Below are positions 21,958 to 33,080 of a stretch of 64,000 nucleotides of DNA, one piece after another. Origin of the DNA: Liopterus haemorrhoidalis (lineage: Eukaryota; Arthropoda; Insecta; Coleoptera; Dytiscidae). The notes beneath the pieces were generated by a model that was given only the letters and a program-made list of their open reading frames with translations, ran no database searches and had not been told where the DNA came from. Numbering within the stretch: position 1 is the stretch's first letter; the number at the start of each line of letters is the position of its first letter. Position numbers and translations under genes: made by a program. Where the stretch lies: contig OZ020611.1 of assembly GCA_963971575.1 (NCBI GenBank), positions 239,158,654 through 239,222,653 of the forward strand, read 5' to 3'.

Positions 21958-22850
21958 AACTTACCCTTCTTTCACTCCACGTTTTTCTTCCCTCCTAGTG
22001 GGGAACTTTGTATGAATTGGCATTAGATGTGTTGTTATCAGATAAAAAATTTCTATTATCGATCTACTATCAATAGGCTGGCTCATAAAAGTGAAATTGT
22101 GAGCCCCTGTAGTAGCCTGCTAGGATCCATTACTTAAAAAATACAGTGTTTCTCTAACCTGTATATAAAAATATATAAATGAAAATATTAATTCATGAAA
22201 AAAAAAAAAAAATTACCACTATATAATCTTAATTCATTGATTATGTTTATTACTAAATTTTTATGCAATCTAAATAACTTCATAAAATGATTTTCAGAGA
22301 TTGAAAATGGATTTTCTCTTTCCCTTAACAATCTTTTTTTGACTCGTACCTAAATTCTAAAAAAAAAGTTTATTTGTGGTAGTAACGTGATATTTTAAGC
22401 ATAATTATCTGTTATGATCCTCTTGTAGTAGTTGCATTAGAAATACAGCGAAATTTGGATCATTAATTTGTTTTTTTAGGTGACACGAACAATACAAACA
22501 TATACAACTTGACTTCTATACAGTACTGTAACTGACTTACGGCCAGAAAAATATCGCCGTAACTTTACAGAGATATTTTACATCGGTGTAGAGTTTACAG
22601 AACAACGCGTGTCAATACAGAATAGCACTTTCCTTACAGCGCTGTATTTTACAAGGTTATAGCGCTTACAGCGGTAGAAAACTCATACAGAATAGACCCA
22701 TTATACGGATTTGTGTAGAACTAACATTCTTATGCGATAACATTAACACTATGAATTACGTACTATCTATTAAAACATGAGCTGTGAATGATACTTTAAT
22801 CACATCAAAATCAACGTATTTTGATATTCACTTTTCTTCGTTATTTGACA

Positions 22851-23060
22851 AAAATCCCAGCGTTTTTTTCTGCATTTGCTTCGTATTCAAATCTTCATTA
22901 GATTAATAAGAAATATATTGATAAATGGCTTATTTTTTTTTCAATTTCTGAAACGTTTTTCTCACTATTAACATTGTTTTATTTGATTTATAAGTTTTTT
23001 ATTATTACAAATTATTTATTGCTCTTTGGTACTTTATCAAATATCTAATGTCAAAAAATA
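22851..23060 (+). repeat. Repeat D, copy 1
   Basis: AAAATCCCAGCGTTTTTTTC, GCATTTGCTTCGTATTC and TAGATTAATAAGAAATATAT recur at 30774-30975. Part of it recurs inverted at about 41110-41195. Boundaries and class are unknown. Confidence 0.5.
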
Positions 23061-23329
23061 GGTTAATTAACAGTTAACGTTAATTAACGTTAACAGCGTA
23101 TAATAGCATAATAAAATAACTAAACACTCCTGAACTCCTAACTGAACTGAAGTGGTGAGTGTAGTGTGGTGTGATGAGTAACTCGGTTGGCAACTATTAA
23201 AAAAATTATTATTTTTTATATTTTTAATTTCAAAAAAGTACACGCACTATTTTATCTAGAAATACAAAAAATCCATAACATTATTACCCATAATTTAGCC
23301 ATGAATTAAAAAAATAATAATTAATTTTG

Positions 23330-23869
23330 TGAAAAACACAAAAACTGCTATATTTTTCGAAAACATAATGTGATCAAAAATTCCTCTCGTCCATTTCCGG
23401 CTTAGATCAATGTATTACCCACATTTTGTTCAGGTTTTTAGCACATTTTTGGCTAAAATCGTGTTAAAAGAAACGAATTTTAAAAAACTATCTATCGTTC
23501 CTTAATCTTCGTCTTAAGATCTTTCTTTTGATACCATACAATAAATTTTAAAAAAATATATTTTTTTTATCAACGGCAAAAAAAGACATTGTTAAACTAT
23601 TCCGGTTCACATCAATATTCATTACGCAGATTTATTTTCAGATTTTTTGATCATCCCTTTTGAGAGATAGGGTGGGGGAAAAAAGATTTTAGACACATTT
23701 TTGGCAAAAATCCCATAAAAAAAAAAATATTTTTCAAAAACAAAAATTTGTTGATCAACGCATTTCATTTGGTATGCCACTCAAAATTTAAAAAAATATA
23801 TTAATTTTTTTATTAAGTACATAATTATTTATATTTATCTCGGGATATGTTTTTTTGAACTCTCTAAAC
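23330..23869 (-). repeat. Family C repeat, two modules in tandem
   Basis: Two successive stretches match the core order of family A at low identity (CATAATGTGATCAAAAATTC; CTATTCCGGTTCACATCAAT). Interrupted at 23870 by family F. Confidence 0.5.
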
Positions 23870-24790
23870 CAGCGTTTCTCAACCGGGGGGCCGCGAAGTC
23901 ATACAAGAAACATGAAAATATAATAAAAATGCAGTCAATCTTGATATAAATTTTATTCATATTTATAAATACGAGTATCTTATATTTATATTCATAAAAA
24001 TATACTTTTTATAAATAAAACAAATATTCTATTTATTTTTATACATAATATACTTATCTTGACAACTAATTTAAACTACAGGCTATTACAAACGTTTAAT
24101 TTGTCACTAGCAGAGCCGTAGTAACGGCCTGGTATCGGGGCAAATGCCAGGGACGCGAGGCCTAAAGAGGGGCGCCATGGGCGTCTTTTTTTCTTCGCTT
24201 TTGCACTACAACAGATGGCCAAAAACAAAGACTTTTTTAGGTCATCACTTGTATTTTGGAAGTGAGGACATTTTTTAGCTTGTATTTTCACTTGTCTATT
24301 AAAAGGGCGCTATTTTAAGTTAATTTAATTTATTTGCCAAGGGCGCCAAAAACATTGCTACGGCTCTAGTCACTAGCTAACTTTATAATTAGTAAATGGG
24401 CTTTTACTAAACAAAATGATCAAAAGCTTCATTCAATCTATAAAAAATACAATATTTGAAAGTCTAGTTCCGCTTTAACCAAAGAAACAGACTATAAGTA
24501 GACTATATCAAGGTCAAATCAATTGTATGTGTCGGTTGATGGGTTTCTCTGACAATGGTTCGCGTTGGAGGTACTTCAAGTACTTTCAAGTTGTACTTTG
24601 GAGTAGGTACGACGTGGTATTGAAAGTGCAATATTTTTTATTATATATTTTTTAATTGCTCTCCGAGCTACAGATAACTCAAGAGTAAGGATGCGACTGT
24701 GTTTAAATTAAAATGGAAGGCACTTTGAACACTTGTAAATAAAAATACTTTACTTTTAAGTCGTTATAGGGAATATAATCGTCATTTAGA
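23870..24790 (+). repeat. hAT-type repeat family F, copy 2, carrying a family E insert
   Basis: Starts CAGCGTTTCTCAACCGGGGG and parallels 18376 to 17880 on the minus strand. Family E is inserted at 24111-24368. The right end is not clear. Confidence 0.6.
24111..24368. mobile_element. hAT MITE family E, complete copy
   Basis: 258 bp. Ends CAGAGCCGTAGTAACG and, inverted, TAGAGCCGTAGCAATG. The perfect 8-bp TSD GTCACTAG is at 24103-24110 and 24369-24376. The empty site is present in family F copy 1. Holds the TCATCACTTG...TTTTGGAAGTGAGGAC motif that is expanded in the array at 48480-49430. Confidence 0.9.
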
Positions 24791-24879
24791 AATATCACAG
24801 TTTTTTGTCAACCGTAAAAGATATTAAAAAAATGTAGTAAAAGTTGTTGAAAAGCTCTATCCAAAGATATCAATATGAC

Positions 24880-25170
24880 ATACGTTCCCATTTAAAAATT
24901 TGAAATATCCAGGCATTAAGAGGTTTCATTAGATACCCCACTTAATTTTTTTAAAAAATATATTATTTTTTTTTCGTTAAATACATATTTGTTCATAATT
25001 ATAATGTTTTTTGAACTCTCTATATTTTTCCTATATGTGGGTCAAAGAGTTACAAACATGTAACATTTCAACGTTTTGTTTTTTTTTGGCTACAATTTCT
25101 ACCGTACAGACAGACACATGAGTGATATGATAAGGGTTTATTAGTGGTCATACCTACAAAACCTTAAAAT
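24880..25170 (-). repeat. Family C repeat, truncated
   Basis: Core segments ending in a short (ACAG)n, ATGAGTG, then GTCATACCTACAAAACC. Diverged terminus of the A/C type. Confidence 0.5.
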
Positions 25171-25954
25171 GATGTTAGGAATAAAAAGACGCAAAATAAA
25201 CTTTGTTATTATTATTTATTATAAATTATCTGTTTTTATTAGAAAAGTATGTTGTCTTTTTAACTTTGACTAAACATAATATTTCTGTCTTCAATTTCAC
25301 CAAAAGAATGCAATTTAAGAATGAAAGAATGACGAGAAACAATTTTATTAAAGAACATTCCATGAGGAATAGTTGGCAGGCACTTTGGAAACAATCATGA
25401 AAAATTGCATCTAAAACTCAAGTTGGCAACGTGAAAAACTAGATGCTGAAAGAATAACCATTAAGTAAATGACCTGAACATAACCAGAGACATAGCCTTA
25501 ACGTTCATATCACGTGATTAATTATAATTACTATCAAATGTTAACTAGGGGAACATCATGACATGTGTTATAAATAAATGATGTCAAGAAACATTAGTGA
25601 GCTGTTCAATTCTCGTTCAGAATGTTGCTGATGTTGACCTAGGGAGAGAAATAAATAGTGGAGAAACCTGATCATTAATAGTTGCTTTGCGACAGGTTCA
25701 TTGAAATGTATTCTGCAGGTATTTACTTAATTACTTAATAAAAGAATATAACATAACATATAAATAACATATTAAAAGAATAAATGTTACAACAGAGGCA
25801 ACTCTTAAAATTTTACTTACAAGTCCGTTTTTAAATTCATGTTTTAATTTTATTTATTTCAATAAAATATTTTTCAGCCCTTGAAAAAGGTCTGAAAACT
25901 CAGACCGAAATATCGGGTATTTGTAAATATTGAGTTTATTTTTAGAGCTTTCAT
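25171..25954. other. AT-rich stretch without a recognisable feature
   Basis: A 65-codon frame at 25203-25400 has no recognisable similarity. CCTTGAAAAAGGTCTGAAAA at about 25880 is a short direct-repeat-like patch. No gene supported. Confidence 0.4.
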
Positions 25955-26335
25955 TTTCAACTTTCTATGTGCAGTCGTTTGTCTACAATTTCTAACGTAC
26001 AGACAGACAGACGACAGACACAGAGTGCGGACTGGTCCTCGGAACACCGGGCAATTTCCAGGCTTTTGGCCATGTGGGGCTGCTTTATTTCAATTTTCCG
26101 AAAAATGTTTCCGGTCCGTTACTGGACAGACTGGACTGGACAGACTGGACTGGACAGACTGGACTGGACAGACTGGACTGGACAGACTGGACTGGACAGA
26201 CTGGACTGGACAGACTGGACTGGACAGACTGGACTGGACAGACTGGACTGGACAGACTGGACTGGACAGACAGACACATGAATGACGTTATATAAGAATT
26301 TTTTGGTTATACCTAAAAAATTCTAAAAAGAACAG
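25955..26335 (-). repeat. Family C terminus containing a 14-bp minisatellite
   Basis: Family C landmarks (GTCTACAATTTCTAACGTAC, ACAGACAGACAG) flank an expanded array. The element closes with ACATGAATGACGTTATA and TTATACCTAAAAAATTC. Confidence 0.5.
26125..26272 (+). repeat. 14-bp minisatellite (GGACTGGACAGACT)n
   Basis: About ten nearly identical copies of GGACTGGACAGACT, in the place where family C normally has a (ACAG)n run. All six-frame open frames across it are repeat products. Confidence 0.95.
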
Positions 26336-26392
26336 AACCTGATCTGTAATATTCCAAAAAATGTCTAGAAAATGTTATTCAGAAGTAAAAAA

Positions 26393-27497
26393 TTTATGTG
26401 AAGTGTGAATTTTCACACATTTCAGGGTTTTGCAGGTATTTTGTAACAGAATGATGATTATTTGGGATGCCAAAACAAATTTTATGTCAAAATATTTTTT
26501 TATGAATTTTGATTCGAATGCCTAATACCATTATTTAAAATTATGTAGTCAATAATTTAACTTACTCCAAGGTCGAAAAGAAATACCAGAAGATTTAACC
26601 ATTATTTAAGTTTCTAAATATGTGCAGTATTTTTTTTTTATATAGCAGGGTTCATTAAGATTTTGAAAATTGCGCCTACCGCTTCCATTGGTTGCTTAAA
26701 TCATAAGCCCCGCCCTCTGATTCGGTATACATTCAAACATAGAATTAAATGATAATTTCAACACTTCCCACTGGTTATTAAATTTACGCTTTTAAAAATT
26801 AAATGCAACATTTACCAAAATATAACTAGAATTTTGACAAAATAATTTAAACAAAATAAAAATGCAAAAAAAAAACAAAAATTAAAATTGACAGGATTCG
26901 AACTCTAGTTTGCAAATTACAAACCAACGACGAAACCAACTACGCCAACAGTGCTTATTAATCTACTGTGTTACATAGCGAATTAAATATTTAACATATT
27001 TTAGTTAAAAACAAAAAATGCGTTATTTTCCGTAATACATAATCTGATCAAAAATTCCTGTTGTACTATTCCGGTTCACACCAATGTACATTACTTAGAA
27101 TTTTTTCAGATTTTTAATTTAAATCATCTGGGCTACAGGGTGTGGGACAAAAAATTTTTTGCACAATTTTGGCTAAAATAGCATTAAAATAATTTATTTT
27201 GCAAAAATAAAATTTTGATCGTTAATCCACGTACTAAGGGCTTTCATTTAATACCCTACTCAGAATTTTAAAAAAATATTTTTTTTTTCGATGAGCACAT
27301 ATTTGTTTATATTTTTAGGGGGATATGTTTTTTAAATGTTTTAGTATTTTTCCTATGTGCGGGTCAAAGAGTTGTATAAGCATGCCAAATTTCAACTCTC
27401 TAGGTTTAGCCGTTTGGCTACAATTTTTACCGAACAGACAGACAGACAGACGACGAAATGACGGTATAAGGGTTTTTTGGTCATACCTACAAAACCC
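26393..27497 (-). repeat. Family A element, copy 7, complete
   Basis: Begins TTTATGTGAAG, has the hairpin, CAGGGTTTTGCAGGTATT, the core, (ACAG)n at 27436-27451, and closes ATACCTACAAAACCC. TAAAAAA stands at both junctions. A ~75-bp duplication/insertion repeating CCATTATTTA lies at about 26530-26605. tRNA-like module at 26892-26965. Confidence 0.8.
26892..26965 (-). other. tRNA-like module in family A copy 7
   Basis: On the minus strand TTGGCGTAGTTGGTTTCGTC (A-box-like) is followed by AGAGTTCGAATCCTG (B-box match) at the right distance. Best-preserved of the modules, but no convincing acceptor pairing. Confidence 0.55.
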
Positions 27498-27890
27498 TAA
27501 AAAAACGCTGAGATCGATTATAGCCGCAGAAGGACAATATTTCAAAGGTGATAATTTAAATGTAAAATTACACTAGCTTGCGATTTTTACTAGTTTGCGA
27601 TTAAATTTCTGATCTATGTATTGTTTCAATAGAATTAAAATTTGTGGTTTAGCTGGGTTCCCAATTAAAAAGTTCAAAAGCATAAAACTTATTTTATGTA
27701 TTAAACGAAAGATTAAAATTGTATAAAAAAACAATCTTTTAACATCTATCCATCATTTTCTCTAAATAGTGACACTTTGACCCCATTAAAAAAATCTCAT
27801 CTCCATCAAACAATAAATCACAGTTGGCAACATGCAATAAGTAAGAAGAGAATAAAAACAGTGCCATTGTTATCGGCAGGTTATTCCCCC
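27498..27890. other. Stretch without a recognisable feature
   Basis: AT-rich; nothing supported. Confidence 0.4.
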
Positions 27891-28065
27891 CGTGTGTGAC
27901 GTCATGACCCGGGCGTGTCACTTGTCAATCACAGCCAGTCCCCCCCCCCGCGCTACTCCTAGAGCATAGACCAGGTCACGGTGACGTCACGCGCAGATTA
28001 CTACCTAAGCCAACCCTGCCAGTGTTTTCTTGTTGGGTGTGTAATTGGGTTATTTTTGTAGTTTT
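27890..28065. promoter_or_regulatory. CpG-containing patch with two full CRE palindromes
   Basis: TGACGTCA occurs at 27897-27904 and 27982-27989, within a GC-rich patch (CCCCCGTGTG; GACCCGGGCGTGTCAC; CCCCCCCGCGC) that contrasts with the AT-rich surroundings. This could be a promoter or enhancer using CREB/ATF-type factors, or only a decayed element end. No adjoining coding exon is visible. Confidence 0.35.
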
Positions 28066-28365
28066 AAGAATTGGATATTTTTGGACGTTGTGGGGTTTAG
28101 TAAATATAGTTATTATTACCAATCCAGGGAGAGCTGTTGAAAAAGGCATATAAATAACATGATTTGTTATAGACTAAACAATTTTTACTGATAAAGATCT
28201 ATGTCTGGGTTCTGAGTTGTGTTTTAAGTGATTCTGGCGTTTTAAAAGTAGAAATTCAATCAAAGATCAAAGATAGGGTAAGCAATTTCTAAAGACGAAA
28301 AAGGGTTAACCAGTTCGCGAATAATCGGTACCAATCAACTGTCAGATAGGTTTCAGTCAGGGCCG

Positions 28366-28480
28366 CCGAAAGCAGGCCCAAGCCCTGGGAAAACAAAAAT
28401 TTCGGGCCCGAGAATTGGAAAAAAAATTCCGGTCCGGGCCTCTAGAAAACAATAATACCGGACCTGCTGATAGGAAAAAA
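28366..28480 (+). mobile_element. hAT-like terminal fragment (CAGGGCCGCC)
   Basis: CAGGGCCGCCGAAAGCAGGC with CGGGCCCGAG and CCGGTCCGGGCC motifs resembles the left end of the hAT at 52311. No partner end or TSD found. Confidence 0.35.
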
Positions 28481-28915
28481 CTGTGTACATAAAAATTGAT
28501 CTTTATTTTTTTTGTAATATAATGACGGGTTTACATTGGTAGAGTAAAATAACTAGTTACTAGCGCAAGTAACTAGAAACTAGTTACTATCCCTGTGTAA
28601 ACAGTTGACAGTCAGACCAATTCTGTAACTCAGTTACTATGATAATAGCGACTAAAATTGTCTCTATGAGCAAGGTCAGTTACTATCATGAATGAAAGTC
28701 ATTATACTTTTTATAATATTTTATCTTGTAGTAACGTTACTACACAGTAATTTTTTACAGAATTGATCTGACTAGTAGAGTACTAGCTTCTAGTAGTTGG
28801 ACTAGGATAGCAGCTAGCTCGTCGACGTATTTACTAGCTACTATATTTTCCCCACTACGCATTATTGTTTCATTTCAAATTAGCGGCAAGCGGTAAACTG
28901 TCATAACAAATAGAA
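28481..28915. other. ACTAG/AGTAACT-rich stretch
   Basis: TAACTAGTTACTAG and related palindromic words recur on both sides of about 28710, which suggests subterminal repeats of an unknown DNA transposon. No ends could be fixed. Confidence 0.35.
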
Positions 28916-28919
28916 AAAA

Positions 28920-29117
28920 TTGATGTGAAGTGTGAATTTTCACACATTTCAAAGTTTTGCAGGTATTTAGTAAGTGAATTATGATGCCAAAACAAATTTT
29001 ATGTTAATATATTTTTTTTGTTAATTTTAATTCGAATATTTAATACCATTATTTAGGTTTCTAAATATGTGCAGTATTTTTTTTTTTTTTATATATATAG
29101 CAAGGTTCATTAACTTG
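28920..29117 (-). repeat. Family A hairpin-end fragment
   Basis: TTGATGTGAAGTGTGAATTT through GTTTTGCAGGTATTTAGTAA to GCAAGGTTCATTAA, then stops. Only the first ~200 bp of the element. Confidence 0.65.
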
Positions 29118-29145
29118 CTATTATTCCTTTCAAATCAGTTTTTGT

Positions 29146-29373
29146 TTGAGTGGCTGCCGCAACAGGCGTAACAAGAATTTCAAAAAAAATAAAATAAACA
29201 AAATCTATCAAGGTGAACCCTCGAAATTTTCTTCACCTAGAAAAAGTGTACAAAAGGATCGTACGAAAAGAAATATAGACGATTTTGATAAAGTTTTAAA
29301 GAGAACTATATTAGACCTGCATACAACAGAAAAAATAGTACCTACTCTGTCTACTATTTTACCAAAATTTTAA
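29146..29373 (+). pseudogene. N-terminal fragment of an IS630/Tc1-mariner-type transposase
   Basis: A 75-codon frame with SSPRKSVQKDRTKRNIDDFD then KVLKRTILDLHTTEKIVPTL. A basic ..SP.K....R...DDFDK..(I)RRT......PT...L segment is the linker and helix-turn-helix portion of a transposase family I recall from aphids and other arthropods. No catalytic domain follows. Identification is by recognised phrasing only and should be treated as tentative. Confidence 0.4.
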
Positions 29374-29589
29374 GATTTCACGGGATATGACGGAGATCGG
29401 GAGACACTCCGATGGGAGAATTAGTATAGGCATCTTTAAAACAGTTTGTGGCCTCCAGAAATATGACATTTCGCCTTAAAACACGAAAGAATTATCTCAC
29501 TTAAATTATTTGTGAACAAGCACATATTTATACAATGGTAGAGTAAAACAAAAAATATATAATTAGACCATACTTAAACTATTCGCACC

Positions 29590-29681
29590 AAATCTAATTT
29601 GAACCCATTCCGACATGGGCTCGGTCTTTACCGGCTACGGCTGTATTTTTTCCGGTAGCGAAGCATCGGGTACACTGCTAG
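29590..29681 (+). mobile_element. Possible Helitron 3' end
   Basis: CCGGTAGCGAAGCATCGGG forms a short hairpin followed by TACACTG and CTAG (29678-29681), then T, the usual order at a Helitron 3' terminus. The 5' end was not found. Confidence 0.4.
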
Positions 29682-30633
29682 TATGTTTATAAAATCATGT
29701 TACAAAAATAAATGTAATGTATCTTGAAGAAAAAGCTTGAAAAGAAACAGTTGTTAATTGTTTTTATGGTGGTATGATTTATTTTTGCAAGGAAGCATGT
29801 TACCACATCAATATATATCAAATAGACCGCCAATAAAACTAACCATATGGCTTGTCAAAAATCACTCCGCTCTTCCGACATGACCCGATTAACTTCATCT
29901 CTATCTAATTGGATCAGGGGCCACTAAAACACTATTCAATATTAACTGTTGCTACGTAATGTGCTCTTTCAATATCTGTACTAATATATAAATTAGTTAA
30001 TCTGTGTGCATGTATGTATGTAGGGTGCAAGTGGTGTTACCGCACTATGGCGGCAGGTTTCAAGGGACGGCAAATTTCAGAACTACTTCTTTGTAATTTT
30101 GTTATTTATATTTTAAAAAAATAACAGCCAGATGCTTGGGTAAAATAAAAGAGTATTCCATGTAAATCACATCTATATATACAGGGTGTAACAGCGAAAC
30201 CGACCGAAAAATTCTTTCGTTTTCATTGGCAGGACATTTCATCCCGCCCTCTTGTACGCCAGTGATAAATATTGAGAAAAGTTTCTATATTTAGACTGCG
30301 GCATGGATATGATTTGAATCCGTCACAAGAATTTCAGATTGAATTAGGTCCTCGATTGAAATTTTATGCCACTTTATCTATTTTTGATTCAGATCTAGAA
30401 TCATTTATCTCCAAACATGAAATTGATATGAAAATTTTGTTTGTTACATTTTAGTTTAGTTGAAAAGTTTTTAGATAAAAATATTATAGTTTTGTTATTC
30501 TATTTCTATTAAGATTTTATTTGTTATTTGAAAATGTCGATATATCAGATGTATATTTTTAATAGGATTATTTTCTTCGTCTAAGGCTCTATAGCCAGTA
30601 CTTCAAAGTATCGAATAAAAAATATTTGTTTTA
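29682..30633. other. Stretch without a recognisable feature
   Basis: Contains a TACAGGGTGTAAC word at 30180 that often marks transposon ends, and a 60-codon frame at 30272-30454 of no recognised family. Confidence 0.35.
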
Positions 30634-30774
30634 GGGTTTTGTAGGTATGACCAAAAACCCCTTATAATGTCATTCATTTGTCTGTCTGCCTGTCTATACG
30701 GTAGAAATGTCGTCAAACGGCTGGACCTAAAATATTGGAAATTGGCATGCTTGTACAACTCTTTGACCCACATA
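30634..30774 (+). repeat. Family C terminal fragment
   Basis: GGGTTTTGTAGGTATGACC, CATTCATTTGTCTGTCTGCC, and GGCATGCTTGTACAACTC in family order. Abuts repeat D. Confidence 0.55.
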
Positions 30775-30976
30775 AAAATCCCAGCGTTTTTTCTGCATTT
30801 GCTTCGTATTCGTCTTCATTAGATTAATCAGATATATATTGATAAATGGATTTAATTTTCTACAATTTCAGATATGTATTTGTCACTGTTAACAATGTGT
30901 TATTTGTTTTATAAGTATTTTACTACTAGAAATGATTTATTCCTCTTTGATGCTTTAAGAACAAATATCTAATGTA
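30774..30976 (+). repeat. Repeat D, copy 2
   Basis: Matches 22851-23060 through AAATCCCAGCGTTTTTTCTG and TTAGATTAATCAGATATATA to CTAATGT. Confidence 0.5.
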
Positions 30977-31205
30977 CAGAGCCGCACAAAGGGGGGGGGG
31001 CGATAGCCCGTGGTGCACAAAGGAAAGGGGTGCTGACGCCTTTTGTAGGGGGCGCAAATTATGGGCGAGGACCTTTTTTTTGCTCATCACTTGGATTTTG
31101 GGAGGCGAGGACCTTTTTTACCGACCGCCAACATATATAAGGGGAATTGAGGTCCCTAATAACGTTTTGACTATTTTTAGCATGACGTCTGTCCGTCTGT
31201 CTGTA

Positions 31206-31241
<36 letters not shown>

Positions 31242-31781
31242 CGTCCGCCTGTCTGTGTACACGTGCAGAGCAAATTCGGCTAAAAGGATTTTTATGATTC
31301 TTCATATTTAAGATTTTGACAGCAATGGCACGAATTGATTAACTTTTGGTAAAAATCGGTTGACTAGAAATGGGAGGTTACTCGTGTCGATTTTAAGATT
31401 TTTGCGAATATTTCACAACAGAAAAATATTTCGAAAAAATTTATTTAACAAAATTTGCTATAAAAGCAATAACTAACAACTTCTATTTGAGACATTATTT
31501 GATAAAACGAAAAAAATTTTAAAAATTTTTCGATATTTTTTCCAAGTATCTATTTTTTCATACTTATATGTAACGTTTCCATGATCATGATAAATAATAT
31601 CTCTGTTAGAAAATATTAGGCCAAGTTATTTCTACTCTGCTGCTAGAATGAATTTTATACAAGTGCTTTGTGATGGCGGTCGGTCCTGTGGTGGCCACAG
31701 CTGATTTTTTTATTTGGCAAGGGCGCCAAAAACATTGCTACGGCTCTGCCTCTAGCGCAAGTTTTCTCTACTGCGGCTTTG
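30977..31781. mobile_element. hAT element related to family E, holding a family B copy
   Basis: Ends CAGAGCCGCACAAAG and, inverted, CAAAGCCGCAGTAGAG. The 8-bp TSD CTAATGTA is at 30969-30976 and 31782-31789. A family-E-like end (GCTACGGCTCTG at 31748) lies just inside the right terminus. Family B copy 2 sits at 31121-31704. Confidence 0.75.
31121..31704 (+). repeat. Family B Helentron/DINE-like element, copy 2
   Basis: Opens CCGACCGCCAACATATATAA after TTTTTTA and has (GTCT)n at about 31189-31240. It closes GGTCCTGTGGTGGCCACAGC then TGA before TTTTTTTA. The T-tract flanks are the inverse of those of copies 1 and 3. Confidence 0.8.
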
Positions 31782-31797
31782 CTAATGTAATTAAAAC

Positions 31798-32190
31798 CAG
31801 TGGCGAAGGGGGACATATGTACCCGGGCGCTACGTTAGGGGGCGCCAAAATGAGTATTAAAACTAATTATTTTATTTTATTTTGATGTAAACTAATGTAT
31901 CCCAAATACGTTTGCAAGATTAAATTTTGAGCTCCACAAATATCTTCATTAAAAAACTGTTGGCAAGCATGATTTTGGCGCCCCCATTGAGCATTAAGGG
32001 GCGCCATTCTACTCATAAACAAATGACACATCCACAATGGATGATTGCTGATGGCGTTTTTTTTTTTTTAAACGAAGATCAGTTCGGTTTCAAATATTAT
32101 TCTTCATAGACTGAAAAACGATACATATACTGAAAGACGAAAAAATAAAGACGATAACTGTCATTTCGATCCATCAGAATTCCACCACTG
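31798..32190. mobile_element. hAT-like MITE with CAGTGGCG/CAGTGGTGG ends
   Basis: CAGTGGCGAAGGGGGACATA at left and, inverted from the right, CAGTGGTGGAATTC. GGGGGCGCCA words occur inside. The 8-bp flanks do not match, so boundaries are less certain. Confidence 0.5.
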
Positions 32191-32570
32191 GTTTATACTT
32201 AACTTATTAATTTGTTATTACATATAAATGTAGCAAATAAGTTGTTGTTTTAAATAATATTTTAAATCTAGCTATATTTTCGGTAACTATATTTTATTTT
32301 ACTTGTATTTACCTTTCATACTTAGTCAAGATTTTATTAAATATTTTTTTTAAATAATATTGGCCTCAAATTATAATATTTTATGAAGTTAAGAACAATT
32401 ATTACTACAAAATATTTAAAATATCTGTCGTATGTTAATCTTACTTTGTTCGCAGTACTTATGAATTTTTATGACTTTATTATTATTATTTTTTTTAGTA
32501 AAGTATAGACATAATATTATTTTATAACTTTTAACTGTACATCTCTTACAATTTTCTTGTAGGTTCTTCT

Positions 32571-32722
32571 CAGCGGCGTAGCGATGGGGGGCAAGGGGGA
32601 CAATTTACCTGGGCGCCGCCATTCAGGGGGCGCCAAAATTAAGAACTATAAGGTGATTTTCAATTATGGGCGCTGATTTACCTGGTTGTCCCCGGGCGCA
32701 GGAATAACACGCTACGCCACTG
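32571..32722. mobile_element. Short hAT MITE (CAGYGGCGTAGC ends)
   Basis: CAGCGGCGTAGCGATGGGGG and, inverted, CAGTGGCGTAGCGTGTTATT; then GGGGGACAATTTACCTGGGC against GGGGACAACCAGGTAAATC. About 150 bp, almost wholly inverted repeat. Confidence 0.7.
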
Positions 32723-32739
32723 TACCAAATTGACAGCAA

Positions 32740-33080
32740 AACCAGTTGTGCGGATATTTTTGCGGATCGGATGCGGATTTATTATTTACAAAAGCTGAGG
32801 ATGCGGATCGGATGCGTATACAGAAAATCTTATCCGCGCAGGACTCTACAAATATGCCCGTATTACAACTTGTGATGCAGAACGATCATTTTCATCATAT
32901 AAATATTATATTTACTGTTTGATCGGTGACAAAATTAATTGAAAAAATATTGATCAAATTTTAATTACCTACTGTAATAGTAATTTTATAAAATAGGTTA
33001 AGTTAATAATTGATACCCGGTTCCGAAACCGGTTTTTTTTTTGAACCGGTTCCGGTTCCGTCAAGGTCGATTTCTGACAG
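32740..33080 (+). mobile_element. Decayed hAT with GCGGATCGGATGCGGAT motifs
   Basis: GCGGATCGGATGCG occurs several times at 32750-32850. At about 32868-32915 one frame reads TTCDAERSFSSYK, like the dimerisation segment (..VERSFSKYK) near the C terminus of some hAT transposases. AACCGGTTCCGG words at 33010-33060 may belong to another such element. Confidence 0.4.

Larger units (their letters stand above)
21033..22700 (-). mobile_element. PIF/Harbinger element, transposase mostly deleted
   Basis: TIRs TGGGTCTATTCTGTA at both ends. TSD TTA at 21030-21032 and 22701-22703. Both ends are rich in TTACAGNGCTGTA-like motifs. The minus strand keeps the end of a transposase-like gene (21730-21957). Another MITE is nested at 21292-21595. 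Confidence 0.75.
19982..22795. mobile_element. Harbinger-like element with ~55-bp TIRs and nested insert
   Basis: TIRs begin AGTATCATTCACAGCTCATG and continue TTTTAATAGATAGTACGTAA. TSD TTA at 19979-19981 and 22796-22798, confirmed by the uninterrupted A3 copy near 55905. A partial repeat of the terminal motif is at 20079-20108. The inside contains family C-like sequence, two decayed A-type hairpin ends (about 20600-20665 and 20766-20820) and the Harbinger element at 21033-22700. Confidence 0.75.
18959..22850 (-). repeat. Subfamily A3 Helentron-like copy, split by two insertions
   Basis: Three pieces read as one element: 18959-19006 (hairpin end, ATTTCACACATTTCAGGG), 19913-19981 (ATATTTAATTAGTG... 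ACATAATACTGGATGTCTAG) and 22796-22850 (ATCACATCAAAATCAACG). The same order, uninterrupted, is seen at 55870-56026 on the other strand. The inserts are family A copy 6 (19007-19912) and a Harbinger-like element (19982-22795). Confidence 0.7.

Noticed and set aside
26892..26965. A real tRNA gene
   Set aside because: B-box and A-box words are present, but acceptor stem and anticodon arm do not pair convincingly by eye and the region lies inside a repeat. tRNAscan-SE would decide.
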